Assembly: GCF_022842145.1 (NCBI RefSeq)
Contig: NZ_JALHQD010000001.1
Coordinates: 378,127-442,126 of the forward strand
Length of the DNA stretch: 64,000 nt
Direction of reading: 5' to 3'
Source of the DNA: Tabrizicola sp.
Lineage (GTDB): Bacteria; Pseudomonadota; Alphaproteobacteria; Rhodobacterales; Rhodobacteraceae
Shown one piece after another: positions 1-9,476 of this stretch. The position numbers were made by a program, and so were the translations under genes. Below the pieces are notes generated by a model. It saw only the letters and a list, made by a program, of their open reading frames with translations, searched no databases and had not been told where the DNA came from. Position 1 is the first letter of the stretch. Each line of letters opens with the position of its first letter.

Positions 1-106
1 AGCAGACGCACTTGCCCTCAAGGTAGGCCCGCATATCGCGCGTGACATCGGGCTGGACTATCCCGCCGGGCGGGCCGTTCGCATCTGCCTGAACCCGATC
101 ATCTAG
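1..106 (+). CDS. C-terminal fragment of an unidentified protein
   Basis: The window opens inside a reading frame whose last 34 codons (from base 2) end ...RAVRICLNPII before a TAG at 104-106. The permease gene starts 10 bases downstream, so the two are probably co-transcribed. The fragment is too short to assign to a family. A regulator next to a DMT permease would be a common arrangement, but nothing in these 34 residues shows a DNA-binding motif. Confidence 0.5.
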   Translation, partial: ADALALKVGPHIARDIGLDYPAGRAVRICLNPII

Positions 107-116
107 GGGGCAGAAG

Positions 117-977
117 ATGAGACGCGCGGCAGACCTGGCGCTGACTGCCATGGCCCCGGCGGTCTGGGGCACCACCTATCTGGTGACGACGGAATGGCTG
201 CCCGAAGGGTATCCGCTGACCGTCGCTGCCCTTCGGGCCTTGCCCGCGGGGCTGCTCCTTCTGCTGGTCATCCGCAAGTTTCCGGCGAAGGACTGGATCG
301 GCCGCGTCTTCGTGCTGGGAACGCTCAACTTCACCATCTTCTGGGGACTTCTCTTCGTGGCGGCCTACCGGCTGCCCGGTGGCGCGGCTGCCACCATCGG
401 CGCGCTGCAACCGCTGATCGTCATGGCCTTCGCGTGGGGTCTGCTGGGCCAATCCCTGCGGCCGATGGCCGTGGCGGCGGCGCTTGCCGGGGCGGCGGGC
501 GTGGCGCTGATGCTGGTCGGCCCCGATACCGCCTATGATCCCCTTGGCGTTGCGGCGGCGGCGGCGGCCACGGTCTCCATGTCCGCAGGCACCGTCCTCA
601 GCCGGAAATGGCAACCCGACGTTCCGATCCTGGCCTTCACCGCCTGGCAGTTGACCGCGGGCGGACTGGTGCTGACGGTCCTCGCCCTTCTGTTCGAACC
701 GCCGCTTCCTGACCTCACGCTTCCCCATATCGCGGGCTTTCTGTGGCTCGGGCTGATCGGGGCCGCGCTGACCTACGGGCTCTGGTTGCGCGGCATCGCG
801 CGGCTGGAACCGCAGACCGTTTCCCTGCTGGGAATGCTGAGTCCTGTCGTTGCCGTAGCCCTTGGCTGGCAGTTTCTCGGGCAAGCCCTCGGCCCCGTTC
901 AGGTGCTGGGCGCAGTCGCGGTTCTGGCCTCGATCTGGGTCGGCCAGCGGGCGTCTCGGCCCGTGGCAGGAAGCTGA
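117..977 (+). CDS. EamA-family (DMT superfamily) permease
   Basis: This 286-residue, almost wholly hydrophobic protein has about ten predicted membrane helices in two homologous halves, the EamA layout of the drug/metabolite transporter superfamily. An early WGTTYLV motif is typical of the first half. Such inner-membrane carriers usually export amino acids or other small metabolites; the substrate cannot be read from sequence. The ATG follows GGGGGCAGAAG closely and lies 10 bases after the preceding stop, suggesting an operon with the truncated gene. A strong hairpin follows downstream and separates it from the copper genes. Confidence 0.88.
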   Translation: MRRAADLALTAMAPAVWGTTYLVTTEWLPEGYPLTVAALRALPAGLLLLLVIRKFPAKDWIGRVFVLGTLNFTIFWGLLFVAAYRLPGGAAATIGALQPLIVMAFAWGLLGQSLRPMAVAAALAGAAGVALMLVGPDTAYDPLGVAAAAAATVSMSAGTVLSRKWQPDVPILAFTAWQLTAGGLVLTVLALLFEPPLPDLTLPHIAGFLWLGLIGAALTYGLWLRGIARLEPQTVSLLGMLSPVVAVALGWQFLGQALGPVQVLGAVAVLASIWVGQRASRPVAGS

Positions 978-1014
978 ACTCCAAGCCTGCCCTCGGGCTG
1001 CAAATTGTAGATGT

Positions 1015-1046
1015 AGGTGGGCCACCCCGACAGGAGCGGCCCACCT
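1015..1046. terminator. Bidirectional terminator-like hairpin
   Basis: AGGTGGGCC at 1015-1023 pairs perfectly with GGCCCACCT at 1038-1046 around a 14-base loop. It lies between the convergent ends of the permease and the small copper-island gene, so it probably terminates transcription from both sides. There is no long U-tract. Confidence 0.5.
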
Positions 1047-1055
1047 TGCCATGTC

Positions 1056-1217
1056 TTAGTGGCCCGCGTGGGCATCACCGCCCGCTGCGACCACGGGTTT
1101 GGTTTCGGTCGGCGCGGAGGGGACCGAGCCGGCCTGAACCAGCTGCACCTGGACCGAAGCCAGGGACAGCGCGATCACCACCGCGGTGGCGAGAAAGCCG
1201 AAGGACAGACGCGACAT
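1056..1217 (-). CDS. 53-aa membrane-anchored/secreted small protein of the copper island
   Basis: An ATG (1215-1217) with GAGG upstream opens a 53-residue frame. It has an N-terminal hydrophobic stretch (about residues 6-29, [17 protein letters not shown]...) that could be a signal peptide or anchor, then a short Pro/Ala tail ending GGDAHAGH. It starts 9 bases after the copZ stop, and its RBS overlaps that stop region, so it is almost certainly translated from the copZ message and therefore controlled by the copZ MerR-type promoter. The His-containing tail (HAGH) could bind metal, which is inference. I do not recognise a family. Confidence 0.62.
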   Translation of the reverse strand: MSRLSFGFLATAVVIALSLASVQVQLVQAGSVPSAPTETKPVVAAGGDAHAGH

Positions 1218-1226
1218 CGTCGGCCT

Positions 1227-1427
1227 CTACGCGGCTTGGACCGCGGCGGGGTAACCCGCTTCGGCAAGGACAGCCTCGATCTTTGCGCGCGTGGCCGAGG
1301 TCTCGACCTCGACCTTGCGGCTGTCCGGATCGGCCTTCACCACCGCGTCCCGGTCGACCGACTGGATCGCCGCAGTCACGCTGCGGGCGCAGCCGAAGCA
1401 GGTCATGTTCTGGATGTGGAATTGCAT
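1227..1427 (-). CDS. copZ: CopZ-like copper chaperone (HMA domain)
   Basis: This 66-residue protein is a single heavy-metal-associated domain. The metal site is [10 protein letters not shown], with Cys10 and Cys13 in the CxxC loop. CopZ-type chaperones bind Cu(I) in the cytoplasm and hand it to CopA. The start is fixed by a GGAGGCG Shine-Dalgarno at 1431-1437. The gene is divergent from copA and has its own MerR-type promoter at 1459-1489. The short 53-aa gene follows on the same message. The Phe in the CxxC-adjacent loop is unusual but compatible with the fold. Confidence 0.9.
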   Translation of the reverse strand: MQFHIQNMTCFGCARSVTAAIQSVDRDAVVKADPDSRKVEVETSATRAKIEAVLAEAGYPAAVQAA

Positions 1428-1458
1428 GTTCGCCTCCTGAGTTTGTTTGGCGAAAGGA

Positions 1459-1489
1459 CAGATGGGCGCTCCCAGTGTTGGAGGGTCAA
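1459..1489 (-). promoter_or_regulatory. MerR/CueR-type promoter of copZ
   Basis: Read on the minus strand: TTGACC (-35, 1484-1489), a 19-base spacer and CATCTG (-10, 1459-1464). The spacer contains most of the dyad CCCTCCAACACTGGGAGC (1468-1485). A 19-bp spacer with a centred dyad is the hallmark of MerR-family activated promoters. Confidence 0.82.
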
Positions 1490-1549
1490 GAGGATGGCAG
1501 CGGCTTTTTCTTCCCCGTCCAGATGCCCTTCGAAAATCCCCGGAACCTC

Positions 1550-1580
1550 TTGACCCTCCCAAGATGGGAGACCCCATGTC
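1550..1580 (+). promoter_or_regulatory. MerR/CueR-type promoter of copA
   Basis: TTGACC (1550-1555), a 19-base spacer containing most of the dyad CCCTCCCAAGATGGGAGA, then CATGTC (1575-1580). It lies 36 bases upstream of the copA ATG and mirrors the copZ promoter across the divergent intergenic region. Confidence 0.84.
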
Positions 1581-1615
1581 CTTGTGCATCACGCCTTATC
1601 CGAAGGGAATCAGCC

Positions 1616-4102
<2,487 letters not shown>

Positions 4103-4109
4103 CACACCC

Positions 4110-4135
4110 GCGTCCCCGATCCAAACCGGGGACGC
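4110..4135 (+). terminator. Hairpin after copA
   Basis: GCGTCCCCG (4110-4118) pairs with CGGGGACGC (4127-4135) around an 8-base loop, 8 bases after the copA stop. There is no U-tract, so it may only attenuate or stabilise the copA message ahead of the glutaredoxin gene. Confidence 0.4.
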
Positions 4136-4159
4136 GCACCACAGCCAAGGAGATTTCCC

Positions 4160-4414
4160 ATGTCCGTTACCGTCTATTCCACCCCCACCTGCCCCGATTG
4201 CCGCAGCCTCAAGGCTTGGCTCAGCCGGATTGGCGTCCCATTCACCGAGCGCGACCTCACCGACGAGGCCGTCATGGACGAGGCCAAGCGCCGCTTCGGC
4301 GTCCGCGTCGCGCCCATCACCCAGATCGGCGACTGGTTCACCTACGGCTCCTTCGAGGACCAGAAACCCAGGATCGAAGCCCGGCTGAAAGTCACCGGGT
4401 TTGGGCCGCTCTGA
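4160..4414 (+). CDS. Glutaredoxin-family thiol-disulfide protein (CPDC)
   Basis: This 84-residue thioredoxin-fold protein has the redox pair CPDC (Cys11, Cys14) after the first beta strand and a VAPIT segment in the place of the TVPQ cis-proline loop. Length and motif fit glutaredoxin/NrdH-like proteins, which reduce disulfides or mixed glutathione disulfides in the cytoplasm. It lies 57 bases after copA, with an AAGGAG RBS, and is followed by a ferredoxin gene. Induction with copA would make sense because Cu(I) oxidises thiols and depletes glutathione; this role is inferred from position. Confidence 0.82.
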   Translation: MSVTVYSTPTCPDCRSLKAWLSRIGVPFTERDLTDEAVMDEAKRRFGVRVAPITQIGDWFTYGSFEDQKPRIEARLKVTGFGPL

Positions 4415-4445
4415 AGCCTTCCGCCTCAACATCGGAGTACTCAAA

Positions 4446-4766
4446 ATGCCTGACGTTACCCTTCTCGACATTGGCCGGACCATCGCCGTCCCGGATGGAC
4501 AGACCATCCTGTCGGCGGCGCTGGACGCCGGGATCGACTACCCGCACGGCTGCAAGTCCGGTCGCTGCGGGAGATGCAAGTCACGCCTCTTGGGCGGCCA
4601 AGTCGATCACCTGGACCACACGCGCTTCGCCCTCACCGCCGAGGAACGCGAGGCCGGACTGATACTCGCCTGCCGCGCGGTGCCAGTCACCGACGCGAAG
4701 GTGGCGTGGCTCGGGGAAGCCCGGACACTTGGGCGCAGTCAGGCCGAAGATCTGGCCAGAACCTGA
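4446..4766 (+). CDS. Plant-type [2Fe-2S] ferredoxin
   Basis: A 106-residue ferredoxin with the cluster ligands Cys36, Cys41, Cys44 (CKSGRCGRC) and Cys76 (LACRAVP), i.e. C-x4-C-x2-C-x31-C, as in plant-type ferredoxins and ferredoxin domains of oxygenase reductases. The start ATG at 4446 gives the expected N-terminal beta strand. It begins 31 bases after the glutaredoxin stop, making a likely copA-grx-fdx operon. No partner reductase or oxygenase is adjacent, so its electron donor and acceptor are unknown. Confidence 0.87.
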   Translation: MPDVTLLDIGRTIAVPDGQTILSAALDAGIDYPHGCKSGRCGRCKSRLLGGQVDHLDHTRFALTAEEREAGLILACRAVPVTDAKVAWLGEARTLGRSQAEDLART

Positions 4767-4844
4767 CCTGAGACCCACTTGCGAAAGCAAGCAGGCGCCG
4801 GGGGTCTCCTGACCTCCGGCGCGCAATGGAAAGTCGAGTGTCAA

Positions 4845-5294
4845 TCAGACGACGGCAAAGGTCGGGCGCGCTCCGCTCTTGCGGACCGGCTTCCGGGGCG
4901 GCGCATCCTCTTCGCCAAGGTTTTGCAGGATTGGGCAGTCCGGGCGATGATCGCCGTGGCAATGATGTGCAAGATGTTCCAGCGTGGCGATCATCTCGTC
5001 CAGTTCGCGCCGGCGCTGTTCCAGCTCCTGCACATGCGCAGTCGCCAGCGACTTGACGTCGGCGCTGGCACGGCTGCCGTTCTGCCAAAGGTCCAGAAGC
5101 GAGGCGATCTGCTTGACCTGGAAGCCAAGGTCGCGGGCCCGGCGCACGAAGCGCAACGTGGAGATGTTCTTGTCGGAATAGACCCGGTACCCCGAATTGG
5201 CGCGCAGGGCCGGACGGACAAGGCCGATTTCTTCATAATAGCGCAGCATCTTTACCGAGATGCCGGTCGCTTTCGAGGCGTCACCGATATTCAT
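4845..5294 (-). CDS. cueR: CueR/HmrR-type copper-responsive MerR regulator
   Basis: This 149-residue MerR-family regulator has an N-terminal winged helix-turn-helix (residues 1-70), a dimerisation helix, and the copper loop CHGDHRPDC with Cys112 and Cys120, the same spacing as the Cu(I) ligands of CueR, followed by PIL. Such proteins distort promoters with 19-bp spacers to activate copA-type genes when Cu(I) binds. The ATG at 5294 begins MNIGDASK, the standard family start. Its own upstream region carries the same MerR-type promoter, so it is probably autoregulated. It is convergent with the ferredoxin gene. Confidence 0.93.
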   Translation of the reverse strand: MNIGDASKATGISVKMLRYYEEIGLVRPALRANSGYRVYSDKNISTLRFVRRARDLGFQVKQIASLLDLWQNGSRASADVKSLATAHVQELEQRRRELDEMIATLEHLAHHCHGDHRPDCPILQNLGEEDAPPRKPVRKSGARPTFAVV

Positions 5295-5336
5295 GATCTG
5301 GTTCCCTTCATCTAAGGCGCGGGGGGCTATGCTTCC

Positions 5337-5367
5337 CTTCTGCACCCTCCCGTCATGGGAGGGTCAA
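5337..5367 (-). promoter_or_regulatory. MerR-type promoter of the cueR gene
   Basis: Minus-strand TTGACC (5362-5367), 19-base spacer, CAGAAG (5337-5342), with the near-perfect dyad CCCTCCCATGACGGGAGG. It lies about 40 bases upstream of the regulator's start codon. Confidence 0.8.
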
Positions 5368-5403
5368 GACCGAATGCAGGGCTTTGGTTCCCGTCCTCAT
5401 TCA

Positions 5404-5601
5404 TCACAAGAACGGCGGTTTCTGCGCAGCGAAAAGGGCCGGAGGTATCCGGACAAGGTGCGACTCAAGCAAGATGCACTCGTCGATTTCCTCGCCATCC
5501 AAGTCCGGCAGCACCATCCGTTCCAGCGTGGCGCTTCTAAGCATTTGCAGGAAATGTCCCAGAAGGGACCCCTGCGCAGGTCTGTCCAATGTCTGTGTCA
5601 T
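5404..5601 (-). CDS. Unrecognised 65-aa protein under a MerR-type promoter
   Basis: A 65-residue frame starts at ATG 5599-5601 with a perfect AAGGAGG Shine-Dalgarno (5608-5614) six bases upstream, and it sits about 30 bases downstream of a MerR-type promoter. It runs MTQTLDRPAQ... and ends ...FAAQKPPFL. It is mixed in character, with one Cys, an acidic centre (DLDGEEIDE) and no membrane segment or signal peptide. I do not recognise a family. The strong RBS and the operator argue that it is a real copper-responsive small gene rather than a chance frame. Confidence 0.6.
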   Translation of the reverse strand: MTQTLDRPAQGSLLGHFLQMLRSATLERMVLPDLDGEEIDECILLESHLVRIPPALFAAQKPPFL

Positions 5602-5639
5602 CTGAGGCCTCCTTAACGGCTGACATGGCAACGAATCGC

Positions 5640-5670
5640 CTTTTGCAGCCTCCCAAAGTGGGAGGGTCAA
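5640..5670 (-). promoter_or_regulatory. MerR-type promoter of the 65-aa ORF
   Basis: Minus-strand TTGACC (5665-5670), 19-base spacer and CAAAAG (5640-5645). The dyad CCCTCCCACTTTGGGAGG is among the best in the window. Confidence 0.78.
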
Positions 5671-5710
5671 CCGGGATTGATCGTCCACAGAACAGACCGC
5701 CGAAATCGCA

Positions 5711-5728
5711 CCCTGCCACGCTGGGAGG
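5711..5728. promoter_or_regulatory. Accessory degenerate MerR-type dyad
   Basis: CCCTGCCACGCTGGGAGG has the same 18-base dyad length and the same right half as the other operators. It lacks a good -35, so it may be an auxiliary binding site for the exporter promoter just downstream. Confidence 0.45.
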
Positions 5729-5732
5729 TGCG

Positions 5733-5763
5733 TTGACCCTGACATCATGGGAGGCCGGAGGAA
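5733..5763 (+). promoter_or_regulatory. Degenerate MerR-type promoter of the MFS exporter
   Basis: TTGACC (5733-5738) is followed by CTGACATCATGGGAGG..., an 18-base dyad (CCCTGACATCATGGGAGG) with one weakened half-site. The -10 at 19-bp spacing (GAGGAA) is poor, suggesting weaker or different control than at copA. Confidence 0.55.
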
Positions 5764-5816
5764 GCAGGGTATCCGCACGAATCACTGCGGGAACCCTAGA
5801 AAAAGGACGTCCTCCC

Positions 5817-7214
5817 ATGTCACTTCCAGACCCCAAGAGGTGGAAAGCGCTGGCGCTGCTGTGCGCCGCGCAGTTCATCGTCATCCTCGACACTTCGATC
5901 ATCGGCGTGGCCCTGCCCGCGATCCAGGCCGACCTCGGCTTCACCGACGAAGGCCTGAGCTGGATCTTCAACGCCTATGTCATCGCCTTCGGCGGCCTGC
6001 TGCTCCTTGGTGGCAAACTGGCCGACGTCTTCGGCGCACGCCGCATCTTCCTGTGGGGCTTCGCGATCCTGACCGCCGCCTCGGCACTTGCCGGACTGGC
6101 CGACAACCAGGCGGTCCTGCTGACCGGACGCGCCCTGCAGGGCGTCGGCGCGGCCTTGATCGCCCCGGCGGCACTGACCATCCTGATGCGTCTCTTCGGC
6201 GGGCAACCCGCCGAACTGGGCAAGGCCTTCGGCTTCTGGGGCGCTTCGGCAGCCGCCGGCGGCACCGCGGGCGTCTTCCTCGGCGGTGTCATCACCGAAT
6301 GGATGAGCTGGTCCTGGACCTTCCTGATCAACCTGCCGCTCGGTCTTGCGGTCCTGGCCGCCGTTCCGTCGATCCTGCGCGCCATCCCCGGTACGCAGGG
6401 CAAGATCGGCGTGATCGACTCGGCCCTCGTCACCGGGGCAATCGTTGCTGCCGTCTATGCCATCGTGACGGGTGAACATGTCGGCTGGCTGGTGCCCCAG
6501 ACCCTGGGACTGCTGGGGCTGGCAATCGGAATGCTGGTGCTGTTCCTGATCCTGCAAGGCGCGTCCAGAAGCCCGCTTCTGCCGCTGCGCATCTTCCGTG
6601 CGCCCGGCCTTGCCGCAGGCAATCTGGTGATGGCACTTCTTGGTGCGGCCTGGATTCCGCTGTGGTTCTTCCTGAATCTCTACCTGCAGACGATCCTCGA
6701 CCTCTCGGCCTTCGGCTCTGGCCTCGCGCTCTTGCCGATGACGCTGGTCATCATGCTGATGATGGTGCGCGTGACCGGCCCGCTGATCGGCCGCTTCGGC
6801 ATCAAGCCCGTGATGGTCACCGGCCTTCTGGCCTTGGCCGTGTCGCTGGCGTTCTTCGCCGGCCTGCCCGCGGACGGGACCTTTGCTGCCAACGTGCTTC
6901 CGGCGTCGATCCTGGCGGCCATCGGCATGTCGCTGGCCTATATCCCGGTCACCATGACCGGCATGGGCGGAGCCGCGCCGCAGGACACCGGTCTCGCCTC
7001 GGGCCTCATCAACACGACCTACCAGGTCGGCTCGGCCCTTGGCCTTGCGGTGATGGTTTCGCTCGCCGCTTCGATGCAAGGCGAACCCGAGGCGATGCTG
7101 GCAGGTTACCAGACGGCCTTCCTCGGTGCCGCCGTGGTCGCCGCGCTGGCCGCTCTGGCCTCTCTGGTCCTCGTGCGCAGCGGCGCGGCAGCCGCCGACG
7201 TGCCGGTGGGCTGA
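5817..7214 (+). CDS. MFS exporter, DHA2 (14-TM) family
   Basis: This 465-residue inner-membrane protein belongs to the major facilitator superfamily, drug:H+ antiporter-2 group (EmrB/QacA-like). Features are the N-terminal LDTSIIGVALPAI motif, the loop GGKLADVFGARR between helices 2 and 3, and about 14 hydrophobic segments. These pumps export lipophilic cations, dyes or antibiotics using the proton gradient. The ATG at 5817 follows AAAAGGACGT and two MerR-type dyads, so it may belong to the copper regulon; the substrate is not inferable. A strong hairpin follows the stop. Confidence 0.9.
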   Translation: MSLPDPKRWKALALLCAAQFIVILDTSIIGVALPAIQADLGFTDEGLSWIFNAYVIAFGGLLLLGGKLADVFGARRIFLWGFAILTAASALAGLADNQAVLLTGRALQGVGAALIAPAALTILMRLFGGQPAELGKAFGFWGASAAAGGTAGVFLGGVITEWMSWSWTFLINLPLGLAVLAAVPSILRAIPGTQGKIGVIDSALVTGAIVAAVYAIVTGEHVGWLVPQTLGLLGLAIGMLVLFLILQGASRSPLLPLRIFRAPGLAAGNLVMALLGAAWIPLWFFLNLYLQTILDLSAFGSGLALLPMTLVIMLMMVRVTGPLIGRFGIKPVMVTGLLALAVSLAFFAGLPADGTFAANVLPASILAAIGMSLAYIPVTMTGMGGAAPQDTGLASGLINTTYQVGSALGLAVMVSLAASMQGEPEAMLAGYQTAFLGAAVVAALAALASLVLVRSGAAAADVPVG

Positions 7215-7220
7215 TGCAGG

Positions 7221-7253
7221 ACCCCCGTGTCCCCAACCGCGGGGCACGGGGGT
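7221..7253 (+). terminator. Strong hairpin after the MFS exporter
   Basis: ACCCCCGTGTCCCC and GGGGCACGGGGGT (7221-7253) form a stem of about 13 bp with one bulge, 6 bases after the stop. There is no U-run, but its strength and position fit a terminator closing the copper island. Confidence 0.6.
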
Positions 7254-7286
7254 TCAATCCGAACAGCCGCGACCGGGACGGCGACA

Positions 7287-7342
7287 CACGGGATGCCCGT
7301 TGGCTGGCCGAAGCTCCGGTTCAGCGTCTTGTGCATCCCGTG
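7287..7342. repeat. 10-bp perfect inverted repeat upstream of the dinB-like gene
   Basis: CACGGGATGC (7287-7296) and GCATCCCGTG (7333-7342) are exact inverted copies separated by 36 bases. They lie in the leader region of the DinB-family gene. They could form an RNA hairpin or be an operator with widely spaced halves; no homologous copy is seen elsewhere in the window. Confidence 0.4.
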
Positions 7343-7398
7343 GGTCTGGATCACTCTGCTTCAAAAGCCGGGCCTCCCCGTCCGTTCAAAGGGCCGCA

Positions 7399-7956
7399 AT
7401 GTCAGACCTCCTCCGCACCTTCCGCAAGCTTGCCCAGGCCAACCGTCTGGCCAATGCCCGCCTCCACCGGGCCTGCGCAACGCTGGACCTAACCGAGGTG
7501 ACCGCACCGCGCCCGGCCTTCTTCGGCTCGATCCAGAAGACCCTGAACCATGTCCTGATGGTCGATCGCTTCTACCTTGGGGCGCTCATGGGCCGGCCCC
7601 TGGACCGCGCCGCGCTGGACGAGGCCACCTTCTGCCCCGACCTTGCCACCCTTGCGGCCTGGCAGGCCGAGTGCGACCTTGCCCTCCTGGCCCATGTCGA
7701 AGACCAGTCGCCCGGGACGCTGGCCCAGGTCATCACCATCGACCGTGGCGCAAGGGTCCAGCACGACCGGCGCGACGACGTGCTGTCCCACCTCTTCCAG
7801 CACCAGACCCACCACCGCGGCCAGGTCCACGGGATGCTCTCGGCCACCCCGACCAAGCCACCTCAGCTGGACGAGTTCATCGTGGGCGACGATCACGCCG
7901 CCCGCGCCGAAGACATGGCCCTGCTTGGCTGGTCCGAAGCAGGCCTGATGCGCTAG
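7399..7956 (+). CDS. DinB-family metal-binding four-helix protein
   Basis: This 185-residue protein matches the DinB/YfiT fold: a helical bundle with a His triad, here in NHVLMVDRFYLG (about residue 54) and HQTHHRGQVHGM (about 135-143). Members bind Zn, Ni or Fe; many act as thiol-dependent S-transferases and some are DNA-damage induced. The start ATG follows GGGCCGCA closely. It converges with the alpha/beta hydrolase so tightly that the two stop codons share the palindrome CTAG at 7953-7956. Confidence 0.85.
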   Translation: MSDLLRTFRKLAQANRLANARLHRACATLDLTEVTAPRPAFFGSIQKTLNHVLMVDRFYLGALMGRPLDRAALDEATFCPDLATLAAWQAECDLALLAHVEDQSPGTLAQVITIDRGARVQHDRRDDVLSHLFQHQTHHRGQVHGMLSATPTKPPQLDEFIVGDDHAARAEDMALLGWSEAGLMR

Positions 7957-8816
7957 TCCAGAATCGCAGGCCACAAGACCGCGTTGCGCCGGGTGAAGGG
8001 CGGGATGTGACCGATGCCTTGTAGTCCGAAGTCCGCAGGCCTCAGCACCTTCTGCTCCTTCACCGCTTCAGGATACAACGCCCGCGCCCGCCACACGGCA
8101 GCGGGTGGCACAAGATCGTCGTCCGAAACCGCGATCATCCGCAGCCGCGCCGTCACCCGTGCCGGATCGGGCAGCGGCAAGGTCCGCCCCACATCCGACA
8201 GATGCCAGCCCCGGGTCATGCACCAGCGCCGCCAATCCTCGTAAACCCCGCGCGGCAAGTCCGCGCCCAACCCCACCAGCTTGCCCGGCAGATACCCCGC
8301 CGTCGCCGCCAGCGCCCGGACCGGCGGCGACCAGAACACCCGCGCCTTCCACTGATAGCGCCACGGGTGGTCAGACACATGCGTCAGCCCGGAACCAATG
8401 GTGATCGCCCGGCTGACCCGCCCCATCGCCTCATGCCAGCCCATCCAGAGGCCGCCCACAGAATGCCCCAGCACCCACAAGGGTGTCTCGGGAAACATCC
8501 GCACCAGCGTCGCCAGTGCGGCCCCCTGATCCAACCGCCCCCAGTCCGCCAGAGTCGCCTTCGACCCCCGCATCGGCCGCCGCAAGGACGCCCCGAAATC
8601 CCGGTAGTCATAGGTCAGCACCGCCAGATCCCGCTCCCGCGCCGCCCATTCCGCAAAGCCCCGGTAGAACCCCGCCGGTGCCCCCGTCGCCCCATGCACC
8701 ACCAGCGCCGCGCGCGGCGCGCCCTTGGGCCGCACAATCCGTCCACGCAGCACAGCGCCGTCGCTGCGGATATCCAGGTCCTCACCACTTCCCACCGGGA
8801 TTGTCGCATCCAGCAT
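7953..8816 (-). CDS. Alpha/beta hydrolase (serine hydrolase)
   Basis: A 287-residue alpha/beta-hydrolase with the nucleophile elbow GHSVGG, an oxyanion segment VVHGATGAP, a plausible acid in AVSDDDLVPP and the catalytic His in GIGHIPPF. The substrate is unknown. An ATG at 8829-8831 would add five residues, but the ATG at 8814-8816 has a good GGCGAGG RBS at normal spacing and is preferred. Two TetR-type palindromes lie directly upstream, and the divergent neighbour is a TetR regulator, so this gene is its likely target. Confidence 0.85.
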   Translation of the reverse strand: MLDATIPVGSGEDLDIRSDGAVLRGRIVRPKGAPRAALVVHGATGAPAGFYRGFAEWAARERDLAVLTYDYRDFGASLRRPMRGSKATLADWGRLDQGAALATLVRMFPETPLWVLGHSVGGLWMGWHEAMGRVSRAITIGSGLTHVSDHPWRYQWKARVFWSPPVRALAATAGYLPGKLVGLGADLPRGVYEDWRRWCMTRGWHLSDVGRTLPLPDPARVTARLRMIAVSDDDLVPPAAVWRARALYPEAVKEQKVLRPADFGLQGIGHIPPFTRRNAVLWPAILD

Positions 8817-8831
8817 CGCAAGCCTCGCCAT

Positions 8832-8873
8832 TAGACCGATTGGTCTAGTAGCACGACTGGACCGATCGGTCTA
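8832..8873. promoter_or_regulatory. Twin TetR-type operators
   Basis: TAGACCGATTGGTCTA (8832-8847) and TGGACCGATCGGTCTA (8858-8873) are nearly identical 16-bp palindromes, 26 bp centre to centre, in the short region between the divergent hydrolase and TetR genes. They resemble LmrA/QdoR-type boxes (TAGACC...GGTCTA). Occupation would block both promoters. Confidence 0.8.
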
Positions 8874-8906
8874 GTGTTTTCCCGCCCGACCCACTATGTT
8901 GACCCG

Positions 8907-9470
8907 ATGACCGAAGAACCCTCCACCCGCGACCGCCTCGTTCAGGCCGCCACGCGCCTTTTCCGCCAGCGCGGCTATGACGGCACCGGCCTGACCGAGA
9001 TCCTGACCGAGGCCGGGGTTCCCAAAGGTTCGCTTTACCACCACTTCCCGGAAGGCAAGGCCGACCTGGCCTGCGCCGCCGCCGACTGGACCGCCTCCGA
9101 GATCATCCGCGTGATCGACGACAGCTTCCGCGCCGCGCCCGACTGGCGGCACGGCATCACGACCTTCTGCTACAAGATGGCCAAGCTTTTCGACATCCTG
9201 GAAAGCGCCGACGCCTGCCCGATCTTCGGCCTCTTGTTCGAAGGCCCAGACCACGACCGCTTCCGCACCCAGGCCGAGCAATCCTTCGACCGCATCATCG
9301 CCGCCGCAGCCCGCCATGGTCAGGCACTTGGTATGACCGCCGAAGCCGCCCACGACGCCGCCGAGACCTTCATCATCGGCTTCCAGGGCAGCTGGACCCT
9401 CGCCCGCACCCGCCGCAAGTCGGACGTGTTGCGCAACCTCCCGAACCGGCTTTACGGCGCCAAATCATAG
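8907..9470 (+). CDS. TetR-family repressor
   Basis: This 187-residue regulator has an N-terminal TetR helix-turn-helix (about residues 9-55: RLVQAATRLFRQRGYDGTGL, then VPKGSLYHHFPEGK) and a helical ligand domain. The start is placed at ATG 8907; a GTG at 8874 would overlap the operator. The C-terminal half resembles the LmrA/YxaF group, which fits the sequence of the operators. It probably represses itself and the divergent hydrolase until an unknown ligand binds. It converges with the phosphatase gene, leaving only a 6-base gap. Confidence 0.9.
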   Translation: MTEEPSTRDRLVQAATRLFRQRGYDGTGLTEILTEAGVPKGSLYHHFPEGKADLACAAADWTASEIIRVIDDSFRAAPDWRHGITTFCYKMAKLFDILESADACPIFGLLFEGPDHDRFRTQAEQSFDRIIAAAARHGQALGMTAEAAHDAAETFIIGFQGSWTLARTRRKSDVLRNLPNRLYGAKS

Positions 9471-9476
9471 GGTGCG

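Noticed and set aside
743-1615. Long upstream extension of the copA frame (about 290 extra residues)
   Set aside because: It would run over the permease, the terminator hairpin, copZ antisense and the copA promoter. The residues are Pro/Arg/Gly-rich and non-protein-like; ATG 1616 gives the family-typical start.
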